A DNA stretch of 14,057 nucleotides, taken from JBOHBN01 sp050698355. Its GTDB lineage: Bacteria > Actinomycetota > Actinomycetes > Streptosporangiales > WHST01. The stretch lies in the NCBI GenBank assembly GCA_050698355.1, contig JBOHBN010000010.1, positions 1 to 14,057 on the forward strand, written 5' to 3'. Position numbers and translations under genes: made by a program. A model generated the notes under the pieces. The model saw only the letters and a list, made by a program, of their open reading frames with translations. It was not told the DNA's origin and ran no database searches. Positions 12,653-14,057 of the stretch are shown here, one piece after another (within the stretch, counting starts at the first letter, position 1; each line of letters begins with the position of its first letter).

Positions 12653-13039
12653 TCGCTGGTCAGCGCCTTGCCTCCCCCTATGCCGCCGCACCCGCTCGGC
12701 CGTCTTCTCCCGCTCGGCAAGTACCTGCTCCCGCGACGGTTGGTACTCCAGGTAGTCGTGTACCTGGTAGCCGCCGTTGACTTCGTGCCACAACCCGACC
12801 TCGACGAGCTGCTCGACGCCGTGGATCGGCTCGGCGTCCTCGCCGGTGAATGTGCCGGTGTAGACGCCGAGCCCTTCGCAGTCAAAGAGTCGTCTAGCGG
12901 CGCCGGCGGGAACGAACCCGTTGGTGAGGTTCCGGTTGCAGTACGCGAGCCCGGTCAGCCACGCTGTAATGCCGAGCGCGTTCAGCATCGCGAACTTCGG
13001 GTGGTCGTAGAAGCTGTCGTCAATCCTTACCCAGCTCAT
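12650..13039 (-). CDS. Replication-initiator-like phage protein, third tandem copy (129 aa)
   Basis: It starts MSWVRIDDSFYDHPKFAMLN, then WLTGLAYCNRNLTNGFVPAG, ends its domain with LVEVGLWHEVNGGYQVHDYL followed by EYQPSREQVLAEREKTAERV and RRHRGR. This is the N-terminal winged-helix type domain and linker of phage replisome-organiser/initiator-like proteins of actinobacteria. Relatives often carry a further C-terminal segment, which is absent here. ATG 13039 has GAAGGGA upstream, and the gene overlaps the previous one by 20 bases. The location beside a repeat-rich gap fits a replication role, which remains inference. Confidence 0.75.
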   Translation of the reverse strand: MSWVRIDDSFYDHPKFAMLNALGITAWLTGLAYCNRNLTNGFVPAGAARRLFDCEGLGVYTGTFTGEDAEPIHGVEQLVEVGLWHEVNGGYQVHDYLEYQPSREQVLAEREKTAERVRRHRGRQGADQR

Positions 13040-13301
13040 AGCTTCGTCCCTTCATGTTGGTGATCTTGTATCCGTCGTGGGTGCGTTCCCACAGTCCAGC
13101 GTCGACCAGTTCGGTGGCGAGGCTGCTCCTACGGCGCGTTTGGGGTGCGGCGTCGGCGAGTCCGCCGGTCGGGACGACACCATCGTGAGAGTGTCGTGCG
13201 GACCAGCAGAGAGCCATGACGTGCAGCCGGAACGCGGCATTAGATAGGCGGTCCACCGTGCGATTGGTCGGGAACTGGTCATCGAAACGCACCCACGGCA
13301 T
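13020..13301 (-). CDS. Replication-initiator-like protein, second tandem copy, short (93 aa)
   Basis: It starts MPWVRFDDQFPTNRTVDRLS and continues AAFRLHVMALCWSARHSHDG, VVPTGG, then TELVDAGLWERTHDGYKITN. It shares the order 'WVR.DD...A..L......DG.VP...LV.aGLWE...dGY' with the following gene, but lacks the 'HDYLEYQPSR' linker and ends in about a dozen unrelated polar residues. It is thus a near-complete domain without its tail. ATG 13301 has AAAGGA upstream, and sits three bases after the stop of the first copy. It is probably a paralogue by duplication or a functional short form. Confidence 0.72.
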   Translation of the reverse strand: MPWVRFDDQFPTNRTVDRLSNAAFRLHVMALCWSARHSHDGVVPTGGLADAAPQTRRRSSLATELVDAGLWERTHDGYKITNMKGRSYELGKD

Positions 13302-13304
13302 CGG

Positions 13305-13436
13305 TCACGTCCTTTCATCTTCGAGTTGTTGCGCGGACCAGGCGCCGGCGCGTACCCATAGCCCGAGCGCCGAGTTGCCGGCGGCGGCGGCTTTCCTGTG
13401 GAAGGCGAGGCTGTCGTCTACGCGGAACCATGGCAT
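13305..13436 (-). CDS. Replication-initiator-like fragment, first tandem copy (43 aa)
   Basis: The product reads MPWFRVDDSLAFHRKAAAAG then NSALGLWVRAGAWSAQQLED and ERT. It matches the N-terminus of the same family up to 'W.AQQL', where full-length relatives continue with 'TDGFVP', and then stops. It has a good ribosome site (GGGAG, six bases upstream of the ATG), overlaps the HNH stop by 19 bases, and its stop is three bases before the next ATG. It is most likely a gene truncated by recombination with its neighbour, although translation seems intact. Confidence 0.6.
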   Translation of the reverse strand: MPWFRVDDSLAFHRKAAAAGNSALGLWVRAGAWSAQQLEDERT

Positions 13437-14057
13437 TCACGTCTCCCACCAACTGCGTCGTTCTTGGATGAGTTGCACAAGCTGCAGAGTGTCTGCAAGT
13501 TCTCAAGTGATCGGTTGCCGCCGCGGCTATGCGGCCACTTATGGTCAATCGTCAACTCGTCGGGACTGCCACAGCGGACACAGGCCCACTCGTCGCGCTC
13601 GTACACCTGGCGACGGAGCTTGTCGGTAATCGACAGTCGTTGATCGGCGGTCGCGCTGAACAGGCTTGGCGCTTCGCGGATCCCATTGAGGACAGAGATG
13701 ACGAGCCAGCTCGTGCGCTGATTGTTCATGTTGCCGACGAGCAAGGACGAATCCCGGTCCAGATGGAGTGCGCCAGCGAGATTGTCCCGGAAATACGCTT
13801 CGCCCTTCTTTCGCTGTAGTTCGAAGGTGCCCCAGTCGCGAAGCATGAGGTTGTTCCATCCGCATTCGTCGTGGAAGCGAAGCCGAGGCATCCATGCGAA
13901 GCGTCGGGCACCTGACGTTGGACTGTCTCCGGTGTCAAAGAGCACGAACTGTGGCGCTTCGGCGGACGTAGGGTTCGCTTCGAAGTACACCTCGGTTGAG
14001 TCCGGATGGATGACTGCGAGGCTCAACCGCTTCGCATTCGCTTCCCGGATGCTGCCC
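13418..14057 (-). CDS. HNH endonuclease with N-terminal domain, 5' end beyond the window
   Basis: The C-terminal ~65 residues are a canonical HNH nuclease: LRRQVYERDEWACVRCGSPD, ELTIDHKWPHSRGGNRSLEN and LQTLCSLCNSSKND, with two CxxC pairs, the DH pair and the final CN. The preceding ~130 residues (VYFEANPTSAEAPQFVLFDT, RFAWMPRLRFHDECGWNNLM, ...) form a beta-rich domain I do not recognise. The frame is open to the right edge (GSIREANAKR before a possible TTG at 14026), so I treat the start as outside the window. It could be a homing-type or restriction-like nuclease. No intron or intein boundary is visible. Confidence 0.85.
   Translation of the reverse strand, partial: GSIREANAKRLSLAVIHPDSTEVYFEANPTSAEAPQFVLFDTGDSPTSGARRFAWMPRLRFHDECGWNNLMLRDWGTFELQRKKGEAYFRDNLAGALHLDRDSSLLVGNMNNQRTSWLVISVLNGIREAPSLFSATADQRLSITDKLRRQVYERDEWACVRCGSPDELTIDHKWPHSRGGNRSLENLQTLCSLCNSSKNDAVGGRRECHGSA

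Noticed and set aside
1..14057. Search for tRNA genes, integrase and attachment sites
   Set aside because: I found no cloverleaf-like segment, no recombinase motif and no long direct repeat that would support any of these.

Overview
This window is a stretch of tailed-phage genome, either a phage or an integrated prophage, from a high-G+C actinobacterial host. The evidence is a strong G/C bias at third codon positions, frequent GTG and TTG starts, and proteins of the type seen in actinophages. Virion genes of the HK97 class occupy the left 8.3 kb: small and large terminase, portal, prohead protease, major capsid protein, connectors and tail tube. No integrase, excisionase, lysis gene, tRNA or attachment site is visible, so a free phage and a prophage cannot be told apart from this window.

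Almost everything is on the minus strand, so the biological order runs from right to left. From the right edge: an HNH nuclease open at the window edge (13418-14057); three consecutive genes that all begin with an M(P/S)W(V/F)RxDD-type domain of replication-initiator-like proteins (43, 93 and 129 residues; 13436-12650); a non-coding gap of about 145 bp (12506-12649) holding a TTGGGG tandem repeat, helically phased CGTTA repeats and palindromes; then five tightly coupled small genes (12505-10770) joined by 4-base GTGA or ATGA overlaps, which include two zinc-finger proteins, a 25-residue micro-ORF and a small helix-turn-helix protein. A GIY-YIG/T5orf172-type gene with its own promoter and palindromic operator follows (10688-10191).

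The only plus-strand genes are a compact three-gene module (9362-10127): a RelE/ParE-type toxin, a Phd/YefM-type antitoxin and an unrecognised aromatic-rich 78-residue protein. Each junction is a one-base TGATG stop/start overlap. The module has its own A/T-rich promoter region with a palindrome over the toxin start codon, and it ends in a strong hairpin shared with the convergent GIY-YIG gene. It looks like an inserted accessory (moron) module.

Left of it, on the minus strand, come a small secreted lipoprotein, an HNH nuclease, a possible cos-containing gap, and then the packaging and morphogenesis operon. In order: TerS, TerL, a small beta-rich protein, portal, prohead protease with a fused C-terminal domain, HK97 capsid with an N-terminal delta (scaffold-like) region, a 16-bp RNA hairpin, a 62-residue protein, gp6-like adaptor, tail terminator-like protein, gp10-like protein, a 57-residue protein, and the major tail protein running off the left edge.

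The virion genes are conventional. The parts that deserve a second look are the three-gene TA module, the repeat-rich gap with the replication-like paralogues, the micro-ORF in the overlapping-gene chain, and the capsid-distal hairpin.
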